This document shows, one piece after another, positions 62,647 to 64,000 of a stretch of DNA of 64,000 nucleotides; the stretch's first letter is position 1; every line of letters starts with the position of its first letter. Below the pieces are notes generated by a model. The model was given only the letters and a program-made list of their open reading frames with translations, did no database searches and was not told the origin of the DNA. The stretch is from contig JACCLO010000012.1 in assembly GCA_029448655.1 (NCBI GenBank), positions 992,001-1,056,000 of the forward strand, given 5' to 3'. The position numbers and the translations under genes are program-made. Origin of the DNA: Wolfiporia cocos. Taxonomy: Eukaryota > Basidiomycota > Agaricomycetes > Polyporales > Phaeolaceae.

Positions 62647-64000
62647 TACTTACGAAACGTGCGATGTCCAGGGCGCACGCGCAACGGCCACCCACGCACG
62701 CTGCGCACCCGCCCCGCCTGTGCTCCCACCGCCGAGGCTTGCCTTCTACGGTGGCGCACTCCCCTCTGGGCACTACCTCTCGGTGCCGCTCGCAGCTCGG
62801 CGAAGTCGCGATTCTGCACTGCGCATGCCTCTGGCATTGCCTCGTCTCGTCTCTTTCATTCTGCTCACGACGTGCGCAATGCATCCTCCCCTCTGGGCGA
62901 CGCAACGCCGTGCTACGTTCGCACTCGCCTCGCAGTGCGCCCGTTACGTAATACACAACGCGGACACCATTCGCTCGACATACCACGCACCATCCACCCG
63001 TGCACTGCCGGCTGCAAAACGCCCCGCCCACGCTCGTCTCGCTGCTGCCCGCGACCGCCTCTGCTTCGACCCTCCGCGCTCCCTCACGATGCGTGCTCCG
63101 CCCATCCGCCGCCTCCCCGCCTCGCGCGGCGCACGCCTCCTCCCTCGACCGTCGCGCCCGCCCACTTTCCGTTCGCGACGTGCCCGCCGCCGCCGCAAAC
63201 GAGCCCCTGCACTCGTCCGTTAGCGTACCGTTGCACGCGCGATCACCGCGCAGAAAGCGTGCGCACCTCCACTCGCGCAAGTGCGGGGGCGACTGTCCAC
63301 CGACTGTGATGCGAGGTGCGTCCGGACGTGGGATGCGGCAGGGTGCGAGCGAGGAACGGGCGGCGTGGCGCACGCACGCAGGGAGTGGGCGGGCCAGCAG
63401 GCAGCGCGACACGGAGCGAGGAGAGACGACTATGTGAACGACGGCCGGACATCGAGCACACCGTCGCCTCCGCACTTGCACTCGCACGGCGTGAGGACCA
63501 CGACGCGCGGAGCATCTCGTGCCGGCGCGGCGCGGCGCGGCTCTTCAGCACGGGCTCAGACGGCGCACGCGGTTGGGCTGGCACCGCCGTGGTGCGCTGG
63601 CGAGCGCGTGTGCACGTAGCGGCGGCGACAACGACCACGACGGGCCCGCCCGACGTGCGGCGGGCGGCGTACGGCGAACGACGCACAGACCGTGACGTGC
63701 AACGGACGGCGCACCGCGAACGGCCGACAGACCGCGACTTGCCAGCGCGACGCACGCGCGGACACCACGCACGGACGCTCGCGTCTGTCCCGCCGTCCGT
63801 CGTGCAGGCCGGTCGGCAGGCAGCCCTCGCGTCTGCACCCGCGGAGTGCGGCGCGCGTGCGCTCCCGTCCCTCCCGTTTCTCTGGGCCGCCGCGTGTGAT
63901 GGTCGTCCGGATCGCCGGGACCTATATCGCCAGCATCCGCGTCCTATCGCTCGCTCGCGGCGGCGAAGGCGTGTGCGCGCGTCACCGGGTGCGCTCGCCT
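62647..64000. other. GC-rich right end, no credible gene
   Basis: Roughly 65-70% GC with dense CpG by eye. All frames are long merely because stops are rare, and their products are Arg/Ala/Pro-rich without domains. It contains runs of CGCACG/GCGACG words. It may be exon or promoter DNA of a gene beyond the window. Confidence 0.4.

Noticed and set aside
62546..63487. 313-codon minus-strand frame
   Set aside because: It spans the end of Helitron H4 and GC-rich DNA where stops are rare on every frame; Arg/Ala-rich text, no domain, no splice pattern.

Overview
This is a transposon-rich stretch of a filamentous basidiomycete genome, most likely an agaricomycete of the wood-decay type. The kingdom and phylum rest on several things: genes cut by roughly 50-base introns with GTRNGY donors and YAG acceptors, F-box/LRR remnants, fungal-type phenol 2-monooxygenase paralogues, an AsaB/CmcJ-type gene, chromodomain Ty3/gypsy elements, a Tad1-like LINE with RNase H, Helitrons and tRNA-derived SINEs. 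The exact taxon is inference. No tRNA, rRNA or CRISPR array is supported. Layout: 1-0.49 kb holds two SINE families. 0.49-3.9 kb holds two decayed minus-strand F-box/LRR genes. 4.1-5.6 kb is non-coding and contains a repeat that recurs at 51 kb. 5.7-10.7 kb holds a broken monooxygenase fragment, an AsaB-like gene split by a solo LTR, and the first complete FAD monooxygenase (P1). 12.2-32.7 kb is a nest of Ty3/gypsy chromoviruses: an old copy (12166-31454) received a younger copy of its own family inside gag (13557-24408, TSD GGAGG), and that copy was hit by a short non-autonomous LTR element (16634-18522) and by a solo LTR (19278-19768). 32.7-36.4 kb is a CpG-poor block with a dead Tc1/mariner element, a second transposase remnant and a Helitron pair. 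36.4-44.7 kb returns to the monooxygenase family: one fragment, two complete paralogues (P2, P3), SINEs, a MITE and a long inverted repeat. 45.2-49.7 kb is a LINE with intact ORF2. 51-54.2 kb holds the duplicated repeat, a perfect 29-bp-arm palindrome, a third monooxygenase fragment and the N-terminal half of a sugar transporter. 55.0-59.3 kb is a composite of hAT-like elements bounded by one 8-bp target duplication; it splits a gene of unknown function. 59.5-62.6 kb has a transportin C-terminal fragment carrying a second solo LTR, the C-terminal half of a sugar transporter on the other strand, and a second Helitron pair. The last 1.35 kb is very GC-rich with no credible gene. Function: the plausibly working host genes are the three FAD-dependent aromatic-ring monooxygenases. 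Together with the broken AsaB-like gene and transporter halves they may be the remains of a catabolic or secondary-metabolite neighbourhood, but this is inference. The most distinctive observations are the gypsy family's dUTPase, its self-priming leader and its overlapping 3' zinc-knuckle ORF, together with the composite hAT-like unit. Coordinates of introns and element ends were read by eye.
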